Source of the DNA: Lytechinus variegatus
Lineage: Eukaryota; Echinodermata; Echinoidea; Temnopleuroida; Toxopneustidae
DNA: 64,000 nucleotides
Reading direction: 5' to 3'
NCBI RefSeq assembly: GCF_018143015.1
Contig: NC_054744.1
Coordinates: 3,431,059-3,495,058 of the forward strand
Position numbers and translations under genes: made by a program. The notes below the pieces were generated by a model. It was not told the DNA's origin and did not search any database. It saw nothing but the letters and a program-made list of their open reading frames with translations. Shown here in pieces: positions 1 to 12,289 of the stretch; within the stretch, counting starts at the first letter, position 1, and every line of letters begins with the position of its first letter.

Positions 1-269
1 TTGATAAACGTATCAATCTAAGCAAAATATGTAGAAATTTATTGGGGAGTTGTACATCTACTGTGACTGAACTCATGGTGGTCTCATTGGCAATGGGAGG
101 ATGCTTACATCCATTATCATTACTTTTTCCACTTAACGTGATTTTATTCCGAAAAGAAATCAACAAACAAACTCAAGTATCTATGCCTACGCTCATTTAT
201 GTTTAACTTGCTGACACAAGGAAACTTCCAAACCAATAACAATTTTACCATAAATCCTTATTCACACAG

Positions 270-1231
270 AGGCCTGCACCAATAACAGAGTCAGAAACAG
301 AAGATGTAAGTGTAAATTAGAAATTTAATTTATTTTGAAGAAAAACATGGCTACGACTTGACATTTAAAATCATAATAATTCATTCTTAAATACATTTAT
401 ATATACATTAGTATACATATATATCATCATCATAAAATGTTCATTCGCCAAATAATATACATTTCATGGGGAAAGCAAATTGTAAACAAACAATGACAAA
501 TGAAATACACATATAGAGGGTTTCAGCATGACGTCACCGTGGAAGACATAACAATGGGAAAACTGTGTATTAGACAATAATTTATGATGGTTTGATGCAC
601 AGGTTGTTATTGTTTGTCCTCCAACATGGCTGCCTGCGGGAACCCTCTATAGGGAGAGTAGATGGAGGAAATTAAAACTAAAAACATTTTTTAGAACATT
701 CATTATTGCTTTGGTCATATCATTTCATGAATTAATTTAATAGTGATTTAACAATGCGAATCTATGCAGCCGACCTACTAAAGTAACCAGTACATAAAAT
801 GTGAATTTGTTATATTTTAGTGAGCACTGGACCTTAACAAACACTTTTTCATGACATTTTAATATTGATAGGCATACCAGAAGTTTGCATTAAGTGTTAT
901 TGTGTATGTTTAATTAAAACTATATATGAGACATATCTGAATTTCACCTATGCCTATTTATAAAATTTTCACTTGAGATAAGGAAAACATTCTATAAATT
1001 TCTATTCCCTGATCTTAGTGAAGGTCATGACAAAATAGAAATTACAATTAGCATTCTAAGGACTTCAATTACATTTATTATAGGTTAGAATTTAGCTATT
1101 TTTATTCTAATAAATATTCTTCATTCGTTTTCTTTCCTTTAAAAACGGTAATGCAGTCCCAGGAAAGACGACAAGCGATGAAGAAACGGAAGAAAGGGAA
1201 AAAGCTAAAGAAGGACTCAGATGAGGGGTGA
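270..1231 (+). CDS. Possible 3' end of a plus-strand gene (two small exons)
   Basis: A 36-nt stretch (270-305) follows an AG acceptor and ends at a strong GTAAGT donor. It reads RPAPITESETED. The next open stretch in the same phase follows an AG at 1155-1156 and runs 1157-1231 to a TGA. It reads a lysine/arginine-rich tail with KKRKKGKKLKK, which looks like a nuclear localisation signal. The pairing rests only on matching phase and splice borders. An acidic patch followed by a basic patch is common in Myb/SANT-like partner proteins of Harbinger transposons, so this may belong with the exon at 3168-3334. The phases do not join directly, however. No family is recognised from the sequence alone. 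The upstream part, if real, lies outside the window. Confidence 0.25.
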
Positions 1232-1240
1232 TTCCATACG

Positions 1241-2827
1241 TGTCGTACGGGACATTTAGAGAACATTTGACAGTTTTTGACAAGAAAAAACAAAGAATAT
1301 TCCAGTAACTATAGGTGGTCATCAACTACTACCAGAGTGTAAGAAAAACCAAGACTTAACATGACTTGAATTCACATCCTGTATAATACAGATTAAAAAT
1401 AGTAATGTGTCGTACGGACGCAGAAAAAGTGGCTTTTTTAGAAACCTCAAGTTTGTACTCAAAAGTCTATGAGTTGGGCAGATAAATTTCATAGAAACTG
1501 AACTCAAATTGACACTCAATTACCCAAGAACAAACACATTTATAAAAGAAAGCAAAATAAACATTCATGAATAAATAAAGCAAATTATAATTTTCGAGAA
1601 CATTGTGGCGTACGGGACATTCAAAATGTGTCGTACGGGACATCTCTAAATTGAAGCCAAACTTTTTTACTTTATGTCACTTTGACTTCTTTAATCACAT
1701 TATTTGGCTGATGGTAATGATAATCCTATCAAACTAAGACATTCATTAGGTTAGAAACCGCTATTAGGTGAATATTTCTGTCAATATATCATAAATAAAA
1801 TAATGTGTCGTACGGGACAAGTGTGTGTCGTACAGGACACTTCTGTGTCGTACGGGACACTTGTGTGTTGTACAGGCACTTGCGTGTTGTACTGGGCAGC
1901 CTGAATAAATAAACATGAACTTTTTATCAATCAGAAGGAGCATTGCCCCTAAATTCTTGCTTATTTATGAAAAATCTTTTAATAAGTAGTCATTCAGGAC
2001 AATACAATTAAGTAACCTCAATATATACAATTGGGAACAATATGTTATAATTTTTTCATGATGGGAAATGTACAAGTGTTCACAGCATTTCTACGACCTG
2101 AAAAACTTCAAGTTTTGTGTGAAGTTATATTTTAGGGAATAAATTGATGATTTCCATACACTAAACAATAAATGAATGAAACTTTGTGTAAATTATGGGG
2201 CTAAAATGTTATAATTTTTTTAAATAAAATGTATATCTACATGATATATGTCACAACTGTCACTTTTTTTTCCTTTTTTGTCCCAATTCTTTTCTGAAGA
2301 AGTGCGGTTCTACTTTTTCAAACCCATCTGCATTTCATGAAACCATATGGTTTGTCTTATTTTCCAGATTTTTTTTGCAACTTGAAAAAAGTAAGGAGTT
2401 TCAATACTGTATTAAAAAATAGTGATCATCAAGGGAAGTCCAAATAGATGATCATGATGATTGATATGTATTTTTTTTACATCTTATAATAATTCCACAT
2501 TAGCATGCAAGAGGAAGTCATCTTCCAGGCTAGGTTGAAATAATTATAAAAGTTTTCTTTTCATGCTCAATGAAAAGAAATTAACCTGCTCTGATCAGTG
2601 AAAATCACCAGTTTAGCTGAAGGGATTCACAAGAGAATAAGCCTACATGAAATCAATTAAAATGTTTAGAATCACCTATTTCATGTTCTATGGAGATAAA
2701 CAAAGTACCTTTTCAGTTCACTTTATGTTAAATCAATTAAATGAATTTAAATATGCCTACTATTTATGGTTTCTGAATCCAAATCCTGCAATTAAATGCA
2801 TTATTATATTGTGTGTCGTACGGGACA
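1241..2827 (+). repeat. TGTCGTACGGGACA word array, partly 20-bp periodic
   Basis: The 14-mer TGTCGTACGGGACA or a close variant occurs at about 1241, 1408, 1606, 1629, 1806, 1826, 1846, 1866, 1885 and 2814. The five copies from 1806 to 1885 are spaced 20, 20, 20 and 19 bp, a tandem block with decay toward its right end (TGTTGTAC variants). The word contains the palindrome CGTACG inside a TGTC...GACA dyad and is CpG-rich in AT-rich surroundings. No coding role is seen; the short open frames across it are translations of the repeat. Confidence 0.75.
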
Positions 2828-3167
2828 TGTCCCAGGAAAAATCAGGGCTGCCCCTATTATGGATCATGAAAATGTTGTAGATATTATTTGGAACCATCAA
2901 TGATATATTATTCTATTGACCTGCAATATTTTCAATCTTCTCTTGCTTTGCAAATAATTGTTTCAGGCGGAATTTGTACTTGACTATTCAATGAGCAAAA
3001 TTATTGAAAATTAAAATTCCATTGTTCTCCCCAAAAAAAACTATATCTGTCTTCACTTTTGGTTAAAACTCATAATTTTCATGAAATTTAGGTATCATAG
3101 TAAAATATTACACTACTTATGACTTATTGAAAGCATGTTGAAATTTATGATATTTTTGAACTTCTAG
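1900..3167. other. AT-rich non-coding stretch
   Basis: Apart from the single repeat word at 2814 I see no coding exon, RNA gene or element border here. Homopolymer T runs and short chance open frames are present. Confidence 0.5.
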
Positions 3168-3334
3168 TGTGGAATCGCCCTGAGATAGACCTTCTCACGT
3201 TAAATAAGCAAATGGTGTTGAAAGAAGAACGTAAAGTGGTAGCACTGGAAGGTATCTTGTCTACTCTGAAAGGTATTCATGGATTACTGGAACGTATTTC
3301 ATCAAATTTCAATCAATCAGGACCAGAGCAGTAG
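3168..3334 (+). CDS. Terminal exon of a possible Myb/SANT-like Harbinger partner
   Basis: After an AG acceptor (3166-3167) the frame that skips two bases reads NRPEIDLLTLNKQMVLKEER, then an amphipathic Leu/Ile-rich helix (GILSTLKGIHGLLERI), and stops at TAG 3332-3334. Short C-terminal helices like this are typical of the Myb/SANT-like DNA-binding protein encoded beside Harbinger transposases. Here it points toward the nuclease gene at 4589-6958, a convergent arrangement. No SANT domain is visible in the window, so the upstream exons are either outside it, lost, or unrecognised. The call is inference from context and composition. It could equally be the last exon of an unrelated gene. Confidence 0.35.
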
Positions 3335-4588
3335 TGTTCTAGGTTTGCCACCAATGAGTCCAGTCGTACATTAGGTCTCAGATAAATGTCACAGTGATTA
3401 ATCATTATTTTAATGAAATTCCGATATTATCGCAATAAAATGAATTATCAATTATTTATCAATGTTATATGTGGATTTATCATCATATTGTTGAGACTAC
3501 TGTTTTAAGCAATGAATTTAATTCTCAATTATTTACTTCATTTAGCAAGAACTGTTATTGATTAATATTTTTAGAGAAGCAGTCAGTTCTGCTCTCCGGA
3601 ACAATGTAATTGTATGATCCATTGACCTTATGCATTAATAAACATCTATACGTACACGGATTTGAAATTATATGAAACATCTTTAGAAGTGAATGGAGTA
3701 TAATGTTTCAATGCAAATCAACAGGAATCAACTTGTATTTTAGCAGCAGAAAGATTTTATTGAAAATTGATGACCATGGTCTTGGAAAGATGTGAATTCA
3801 CATTACAAAGTCTGTAAAGAACAATGAAGGTGAGCTCAATAAAAGTCTATTGAAATCACATTTATAGAATTTCCTGTGTATTCATAATGTTCATTGTGCA
3901 GAGTTATTAAAGGGGGAATCCTGAATAGAAAATATTTGAATAAATAGATTATAATTCATAGAGCCAAACGCAAAAATTATCATCATATTTCAGAACCAAA
4001 CAAAGAAGTTATTGAATTTTAAAGTTTAGCAATATTTTGAGAAAACAGTCATCATGGTTATATGTACTCCGTCGTGAATATTCATTGATGATGACGTCAT
4101 ATTACCTCTTCACTTTCCATTATGTTATCATTGAAATTAAAATTATTTTCTTGCAGATATGTCTCCCTTTTAACTGAAATTGAAGTAATGAATATTTTAT
4201 CCATTAAATCAATTTGGTGGACAAAATTTGAAAAAAAAAATATTTCATGTAATAAAATACAAAAGAATGAAAGAATGTGACATCATAAGATTGTTTATCG
4301 CATACTCCTGAAGACATGCCTAGTATTCTTTCACCGAATAATGCAAAACATTAAAATTTCATGACTTTATTAATTCCTGTAGACTCTGATGAAAATTTAA
4401 GTGTTTTGTTTATATTATATTATTTTATCTGTTCAGATGATATTTTCAGCCTGGAATACCCTTCAAACATAACATATAAAATCAATTGCCATCATTTAGA
4501 ATTTATGTTAACATTATTCATTAAAAAAATTTATATGGATTAAAAAGATCCTTTCCATGGGAAATCAACGTCATTAATGTTATCCATT
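3335..4588. other. Non-coding spacer between convergent Harbinger genes
   Basis: AT-rich. No convincing exon is seen; the 60-codon open frame at 4361-4543 has no recognisable content and poor codon character. Confidence 0.45.
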
Positions 4589-6958
4589 TCAAGTGAAACA
4601 TCTGGCCACCAGTTGGGCACGTGCAGCATATCCCTCATTGCTGACAGGACCATCAAAGTCATCTGCACCTACTTGTGGTACTTCATGATCCCTTCCAAGG
4701 TATGGCTCTTTCCACTCTTTTGAGAGACGGAACAGGACTGTGCAAGCAACGATGATTGTGCAGGCTTTCTTTGGTTCCACTCTCAGACCTCTCCTTAAGC
4801 AAGGGAACTTCTTCTTTATCTGACCGTTAGTTTGCTCCACCACCACTCGTCCTCTCATGTGAGACCTGAATTAAAATGAAGGAAATATAATAAGCCATAG
4901 TTTAGTGTGTGGTATAAAAATGATGCATGGGTTAGAGTGGGTCGGTAGCAACTGTGTGCACGAGGTAACTTTGGCCTCGTTTAACCCACGAGGCGCAGCT
5001 GAGTGGGTTTAGTTAGACATTGATACCAAAGGTACCGAGTGCACATTTTATATAATAGGGGCTTTTAATTTTTTTAAATTCCCAAAATTGAAAATAAGAA
5101 ATTTACCGGATGCATGATTTTTTTTACTGGAAGCTTGTTTTTTATTGACGGATGCATTATTTTTTTTGACCAGACGCATGAAATTTTATTTCTTTAAAGT
5201 GATTTTCTTTTCTTTTTTTGATTAAAAAAATACATAAAAAAATAATGTCAATTTTTTTTCTTTTATTCATATTTTTTTTTTCTTGTTAAATTTTATATTT
5301 TTTTCTCATGCAGCCAGTAAAAATTCTAGCATAGCTCTCAACCAATCAGATTGCAGGGATTTCGATACCCATTCCGCAATATAAGATATACTGATTTATA
5401 AGCATTCTCCTTCTTAACTCGTTTTTCTTTCCCTTTCTTTTTCTCGACCGTGTAAGTTTTGGTGTGTGGTGATGTTGACCCCCCCCCCTTGGTACGCCAG
5501 TGCCTATTAGTGAAAATGTTAGACGTTTTAGAACCCATGTATTTTAAAACTAATTGGATCACTCAAGGGGTTTCACTCATTAGAAAAAAAAGTAATTTAG
5601 AAATGTAAAATTATGTGAATCATAAACATCCAAAAATTACACTTTGCATCACTTCTTTTTTAATATACATGCAGCAATTCATAATTAGTCGCGTAATCTG
5701 CAATGTCTATTCAATTCAAATTCGATTTTATTTCCAACAGAACATAATTTATAACAAATTGTTTTCGTACATGTCTATACGCATAGATGAATATTTTGTT
5801 AGGATAAGTACTTAGCTTTAGAATATTCAAATTCAATTCTTTATCCCTTTGTAAAGAATATGTCTATATTAAAAAAAAGTACATGAAATGGGATGTCTAA
5901 CATATATATTTCATATATATTTCAACTAAGTATGTGTAAGCAATTCATATTTTTATAGTAACCTACACTTAAACTGTCATGTTTGTGATTTTTTCAGTGG
6001 GCTCAATCAGGTTCGGCGGGGGGGGTAAGGAGCATTTCAGGGTGTTTGGTGATATTTCCGGGATCCCGCTCAACATTCTGATTAATGGCGAATGCAATCT
6101 ATATTAAGCTCAATCTATAAACATATCCACATCGGGAATTAATAAAGTAGGTCCCTAGTTAATAATGCAAATTGCGTTTCACAATAGCAATACTTTTTAG
6201 TCGGAAGATGTATCCTACCTGTTGTAAGCGCGTTCTGCAGGTGTTTGAGGATTACGAAATGGGGTCATTAACCATGATCTTTGCGGGTAACCAGAGTCAC
6301 CAAGAATGACACCTTCCAATTCACCACGCTGGAACGATTGTCCTACCGCTGAATTCTCGAAGACTCTGCTGTCATGCACAGATCCTGGCCACCGTGCACT
6401 TACATTGATTATGTTGTACTTGGCATCACTTATGTACTGAACATTGATACTGTGCCATCCCTTCCTGTTGATGAATGCGTATTCAGTGTCCCCCAAAGGG
6501 CTGCCATCAAGCCAAATATGAGTACAGTCCACTGCCCCGACGACCATGGGGAATCCACTCGTCTCCATAAACTCCCTCTGCTTTTCAACCACTGGCCGCC
6601 ATGTTATTACTTCATCTTTCAAGTTTGCCAGAGCTTCGGAAACTCTAGCGACTATTCTGCAAACGCTAGCTGAAGAAACACCATGCTCCTTCTGGACACT
6701 GGAGTAAAAGTCGGATGTTGCATAAAAGTTCAGAGCAACAAACACCTGCAGCCTTGAGTCTATGGAATGACTCCTCTCTGTCAAAGGGGCTATGCGGTCC
6801 TGAATTAGGTCGATGATCCTCATCACCCCTTGCCGAGTGAAACGGTAGTACTTATGCATCTTCCTATCGTTTAATACATCCAAGGGATTGGTCCTATCCC
6901 TGAAGACACGCTCTCGATTGAGCGCTCGAGCGTTATTAACGTACAGAAGAAGGGCCAT
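4589..6958 (-). CDS. HARBI1-type Harbinger transposase (DDE nuclease), two exons
   Basis: Exon 1 is 6219-6958 and exon 2 is 4589-4865, read on the minus strand. The junction splits an Arg codon (AG|G) with proper GT and AG borders, giving 338 residues, close to the roughly 350 of HARBI1-family nucleases. The catalytic triad is visible: D144 in AVDCTHIWL, D196 in PGSVHDSRVF, and a Glu in RVVVEQTNGQIKKKFP encoded by exon 2. The N-terminal part holds the usual helical region with FTRQGVMRIIDLI. DDE nucleases of this family cut and rejoin transposon ends, usually together with a Myb-like partner that carries them to the nucleus. No stop or frameshift is seen, so it may be an active transposase or a domesticated gene. 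The 1.35-kb intron is AT-rich. Confidence 0.88.
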
Positions 6959-7069
6959 GATGAGATAAACTTATAAAAACTATTGAAAAATCTGAAATTT
7001 TAGAGAGCAGAATGTCTACACGGTCGAATGTCAAGAAATAAGTATCGGCAAAGTGTTCGCGCCAAAACA

Positions 7070-7310
7070 TGACCTTGGGACAGGAAGTTACGTTTTTGAA
7101 CCCATCGCAGCCCTGCGATCACCCTTTGGGCATCTGCTGAGCCGCGATGGGTTAACGATGGATGAACCCGTCGCAAGAGTTTCGTGAAATCGAAAAGCAA
7201 CCCATCGCCCATGGGCGATGGGTTTGCGAAGTTGCGATGGGTTCAAGCCCTTACGAAGGGTTAGCGATGCATAAAAAACGTTAGTGAAATCGAGCCCGGG
7301 TTTAGCATGA
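7070..7310. repeat. Subterminal GCGATGGGTT repeats and possible Harbinger end
   Basis: Just upstream of the nuclease start, words of the type GCGATGGGTT and their reverse AACCCATCGC recur at about 7098, 7144, 7201, 7214 and 7233, with degenerate copies (CCCGTCGC, GGTTAGCGATG). The block ends near 7305 with GAAATCGAGCCC, whose reverse complement GGGCTCGATTTC resembles a terminal inverted repeat tip. The matching left end was not found in the window. Multiple subterminal words like these are typical binding sites for transposition proteins. Confidence 0.5.
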
Positions 7311-8136
7311 AGAACAGAACCCAGGCAACAATTATCAAGAGGAATGCGAGAACTACGCCGAACTGTCGAAGGAATCAAAATAAGAAAAAGGACTAAAAAA
7401 AGAAACAAAATTGAAAATCTAACCACAATTTCACCCCCAAACGTCATACTGTTGTGGATAAGATAGTCACAGACTAAGCCATTCGAAAACGGTTCCTTTA
7501 AGCGATTTCTTAAGCCACTTAACAAAATGACTCACAAAATGTTGATAGTGTGTGAACGATCAATTTATTTTTCATCGATTAAAATTGCAAATTGAAATGC
7601 AAATGGTGTTTTTTATACTGATCTTGCATTTTAATCGGAACCAAAATGCTGAATTACAAAAGATATTTAGAGTGCATGAAGCTAGCTAAAACATCATACC
7701 TGAAACCGCCATGATAGGGACATATTGCAACTCAAAAGGAAACCACTGAGTAAACATGCAGTAACAATAGGCAGATTTTTAAGCAGGATGTTATGTCTGC
7801 ATGCCTTACATAGCACGATGGAGATATTGAATAGACCAGGTGACTAGAATAGCACATCAATGTACACTTATTTGATGCATTTCTACTTTAAATGCATTAG
7901 CACGTTTTTATAACAATGCACTTGGCCAACTTTGCAATGCCAGTCGCTGGTGGACGCATTGGTTTTTGTGGATCTAATTAAAAAACAAAATTTAAAAGAA
8001 TAATAGATAATCAAGACATCAAAGTTGGTGCATTAAATATTACACCACCATGTCAATTTAGTACCAATGACCTTCTTCTGATCATGCGCAGAATGACCTC
8101 CCCTCCTATGAAAAAGAAAATATATATCAAACTTAC
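7311..8136. other. Spacer between Harbinger region and SLC10 exon 3
   Basis: No exon is recognised. In particular no minus-strand SLC10 exon 4 (FETGSQN motif) is found here, where it would be expected downstream of exon 3. Confidence 0.6.
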
Positions 8137-10537
8137 ATTAGTTATATATTTGGTCCATTCCTTCTTCCACCAGCGGAGAAACACCCCGAAAGCAACGGGA
8201 ATGAGAATGCTAACAAGAGTGGTGACTATGTCGACGTACGGAATGACCACCTGGTCACCTGTCCATACTCGGGTATAGATGAAGAGATTCAGGGGCATCA
8301 TCCCGATAGCAACCGCGGTAGAGACCGATGTCATGCATACACTGGGTCAATCGGGGGCAAAGCAAATCATGTTTTCTATATTATCATTATATTTCTTGTT
8401 ATCATCTTAACCCATTAGTTGATTTTTCGCTCATTTTCAAAAAATGATATTATATTCGATACACGTTTCATGAAAAAATACATAAAAATTGCGTCCGTGA
8501 AGGAGGAAATGAGGGTAGGTTTGCAAAGTGTTCACATAATGGCATTATTTTGGTTCGTTTTAATATTTTGTACTCCGTTTTCCATTTGACGTAAAGCCTT
8601 GTTTGTGCCAACAATCTAAATTAATGGTGCTAGTATTCATAACCGACTGATGTTATTTTTGACGCACTTGGTAGTTATTTTAACCCTATTTGGTGTTACG
8701 CTTTTGTGTGACGTATCATCTGAGTGAGCGCTTCTTCATTACACCAGGTAACTGACATCATCATTGACACTCTAGTTTCATACCTTAGACAGACATCACC
8801 ATCAACCCAGTAGGTAAAGAGATTGGAGAGAGTGCCCCCAGGGCAACAGGCGAGGATTAGGGCCGAAAGGGCGCCCCCAGTCTCTAGTTTGAAAGCAAGG
8901 CCGAGACAGAAAGCGATGAGGGGCATGAGGACGAACTGACATAGCATCCCGACAAAGAAACCAGCTGGATGACGAAACTGTGATTGAATTTTTAAAAAAG
9001 AAAGGAGTCGTGCCAGTGTACACATACACAAACCCTCACACATATTCTTTAAAGTATGATCCTCCGTTATATCAGCCAGTCTCCATTTACTTCCGCCCCC
9101 TCACACAGTATATTTAACTTTAAAGGTCAAGTCCACCTTAGAAAAATGTTGATTTGGATCCATAGAGAAAAATCAGACAAACATAATGCTGAAAATTTCA
9201 TTAAAATCAGATGTAAAATAAGAAAGTAATGACATTTTAAAGTTTCGCTTATTTTTCAACAAATAGTTACATGCACAACTCAGTGACAAGCTAAGAGAGA
9301 AGAGATGATATTGTTTGAATTATACAATATTTCTATTTTTACAGATTTGACAATAAGGACCAACTTGACTGAATCATGAAATGTTAAACAATGGAGATTC
9401 CACAAGTTCAGGAGAAATAAAATTTTGTTTCTCAGGACAATGAGGAGAAAATAAGAATATTTCATATAAAAAGTGAGTGATGTCATCAGTTCCCTCATTT
9501 GCGTACCGACTGGGATAACTCTTTGTGAAATTAAGCGAAACTTTAAAATGTCATAACTTTCTTACTCTACGGCCGATTTTGATGAAATTTTCAGTGTTAT
9601 GTTGGTTGGATTTTTCTTTTTTTTTATTCAAATCAACATTTTGTTGGGGTGGACTTGTCCTTTAATAAACCCTCCGTCTGCGGGTTATCGTCGACGATAC
9701 TAAAAAATAAAATGCAAGTGTCCAGTTCATGCCGTGCTCTCTTCGTTCTTACTTACCATCTTAACAGTTGACATCGTATTGTCTTAAAAGGATGGGAACT
9801 GTTGCCGATTGAGTAGACGGTCGCAAAACCAATTGTAAAAGACTCTTTTAAGGATCTACCCTTTTTCATACAGGGGAGGTGTAATTTTTATCTTTACTTA
9901 TTCTCCTTCCCATTCTTCAATTTTTCTTATCCTCTTGTAAGCAACCGCCTCTTCTAATACACAGTTTATATGTTCCCCACGCCGTAGCGCAACACTTCAG
10001 ACGAGCGAGAGAGTTTGCGCAACTACTACGCAGACGCTTCTGGAAAGTAGAGAATCTATTGACAAATTCCCTTCATGACAAAGCTTTGTTTATTGAAAAT
10101 CGGTGAATCAAAATAGCAGTGTCGTCCGTAACTCTGGACAAACGACATATTTGCAATCTTTCGTCTAGCTCCGAAACTTACCAAGATCAGCTGTCCCGGT
10201 TCACTAATTTTCAACAAAGACCTCGCAGCTATTCATTGTAATTTGACAGGCATATTCAATAGATTTGCTATGTTATAGAATCCCCGTTGCAATCGCGAAA
10301 ATTCGATAATGATAGACTTTGGGCCAAGCTTCCTGTGGTAGTTAAACCGATTAAAATTCTCACCGTTTCTTTCAAATCCTTGAACTCGATCGTGCAGCCC
10401 ATAGCTATCATGAGGAAGACGAGGATTAGAATGTTGGTCGCTTGGGTGAGCAAGGTGACGAGTTCGTTGCCGTCATCGACGGTGCCATTGCCCGTCGTGT
10501 TCATCGTCGACATCAAAGTTTTAGTTGTCATCTCCAT
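8137..10537 (-). CDS. SLC10-family Na+/organic-anion cotransporter, exons 1-3 only
   Basis: Exon 1 is 10364-10537 (58 codons, start ATG 10537), exon 2 is 8784-8977 (194 nt) and exon 3 is 8137-8341 (205 nt). All have GT/AG borders and phases 0, 2 and 0. The translation carries SLC10 hallmarks: TM1 ending in FLMIAMGCTIEFKDLKET, PAGFFVGMLCQFVLMPL, the crossover motif CCPGGTLSN with YWVDGDVCLS, and AVAIGMMPLNLFIY. Family members import bile acids or steroid conjugates with sodium across the plasma membrane. The reading frame stays open to the exon 3 donor (AAT|GTAAGT), but no exon 4 follows on this strand. The only fitting exon 4 is at 19851-20423 on the plus strand. Intron 1 contains a TTAA-flanked MITE. 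The gene is therefore either broken by inversion or misassembled. Confidence 0.88.
9120..9665. mobile_element. TTAA-flanked MITE (family M1), in SLC10 intron 1
   Basis: TTAA (9120-9123) is followed by AGGTCAAGTCCACC, and the right end reads GGTGGACTTGTCCT then TTAA (9662-9665). Terminal inverted repeats next to TTAA duplications are the mark of piggyBac-type non-autonomous elements. The interior contains the conserved stretch ATTTCATTAAAATCAGATGT, shared with copies at 13.5 and 43.5 kb. No coding capacity. Confidence 0.8.
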
Positions 10538-11560
10538 TGTGTCAGAAATGTGAAGTTACTATGTAAGCATAAATCAAATATTTGAATGAATGAGTATCGA
10601 TCAGGCTACATTGTGAAAACCATTGAGTAATTAGTGTCCTAAACTAAATACGTTAGCATAGTTACTAGAAAGTCTTCGTATTTACATCGTACTATGTAGC
10701 CGCTCTCTACAACACACGAATACCTTTGAAAATTCAAGCCAAATAACAATAGAGAGCTGAGAGGTTTTTGTCGATATTGGATCAGAACATCAGTATATTA
10801 TAATCTCTTGACTCTGGACGACTACATACGTATTTGCAATTGTTCGTCCGGTGCAAATCTTCGGATGATCTGCTCTCCCGGTCTACCTACTTCAGACAAA
10901 AGCCTCTCAGCTCTCCATTGTGATTTGACTTTGGCAGAGAGCGGCTCCGTAGTAAATGCGAAAACTCTCGAGTGCATCCAGGAAACCGATCCAAAAACCA
11001 ATCAAATCTCTTCTTGACATACCGTCGGATGCTTTGGAGTCATTTTCTTTGATGTGACTTTAGCACTATACAGGAAAACATCATCTTTTAGACGATCGAT
11101 CAATCATCATCCATTGTGCACAACACCCTAATCATTGAAGATCGAAGAGAAAAAAAAATACTCGAAGAAGCCGGCTATGAAAATCAAAAGATGTCCATTT
11201 CGGCGAATTAACATTTATCTCTATTCTCTTTGACAACAAGAAACATGTGATATCGGGACTGGTTCTCCCTAATTCTTCAGGCCACAGTACGCGAATATTT
11301 TGCCTAAGAGATTCCGGCCTTTTTAACTTTTCGTATTATAAATAAAGCGTTTTTTAATCTTTGAATAAGGCAAAATATTTCACCTTGTAGCTTTCTTTCA
11401 AGGTTTCGCCTAAGTTTCATATCAAGTTCAGGCTTATATTGGCATTTGACTCTGGACAAAGGACATATTTGCAATTTTGTCAGCTTCATTTTTTTTTTTT
11501 TGGGGGGGGGGTGAAACTGCTGTTCGGCTCACCAATTTTCGAAAAAGACAATGGATGATG
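10120..11560 (+). repeat. Dispersed about 130-bp repeat, three copies around SLC10 exon 1
   Basis: Copies at about 10125-10255, 10805-10935 and 11445-11545 share CTCTGGACAAACGACATATT-like starts, ATTTGCAAT, TTCGTC and a downstream TTCAACAAAGACCTCGCAGC-like segment. An inverted diverged copy lies at about 18150-18310. The first copy is in SLC10 intron 1 and the others are upstream of its exon 1. No terminal repeats or coding capacity were recognised. Confidence 0.55.
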
Positions 11561-11900
11561 TCCCTCACTTACTATTTTTTTATTGGCAGTTGGGACCAAC
11601 TTGACTGAACCATTATAATTCCACATGTTCAGGGAGGAATTAATCGTTGTTTCACTTGACATTGAGGAGAAAATGAAAATATCGCACATTTCATATAATA
11701 AAAATACAAAAGAAGAAGTGAGTGGATGACGTCATCAGTTCCTCATTTGCATACCGACCAGGATGTGCATATAACTGTTCTGTAAATTAAGCGAAACTTT
11801 AAAATGTCATAACTTTCTTATTTATATACGATTGATTTTGATGAAATTTTTAGTGTTATGCTTGTTGGATTTTTCTCTTTTGATTCAAATTAACTTCAAA
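11485..11900. mobile_element. Truncated copy of MITE family M1
   Basis: The stretch AAGCGAAACTTTAAAATGTC followed by CATAACTTTCTTAT and GATGAAATTTTTAGTGTTAT matches the right half of the TTAA-flanked element at 9.12-9.66 kb. Neither a clean left end nor a right TTAA end is seen, so it is a fragment. Confidence 0.6.
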
Positions 11901-12289
11901 TTAATTTAAATTAGTAGCATTGCTCTCATTAGCACCCTAGTTGTGCTGCTATTGTACCAACCCCTGGTCAAATTTTGAACCTTTATTTCTTAATGCGTAT
12001 CATAAATTAGCATAACCATTGTATTAACCATTAAAAAATGGTATGAACCGTCATGGAATTAGATGTATCAGAGAATTACAGAAGTATTAACACATGCTAT
12101 TTCCATTCTATAAAATCATATACATGCATGTGAATTATTACATATAACTATTGCAATAGCGTATACTGAATAAGATTGAAGACTATAATACAATTGTCAA
12201 CTTACCTACCAGAAGTACGTCAGCTCAAATAAGTTTATCTGAGCCAGATTCCTCATTCTGGATATGTTTTCTTCAAAATTTGGTTAACT

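Noticed and set aside
7311-8136. Degraded minus-strand SLC10 exon 4
   Set aside because: No trace of FETGSQN, RQPHKK or the following membrane segments in any frame.
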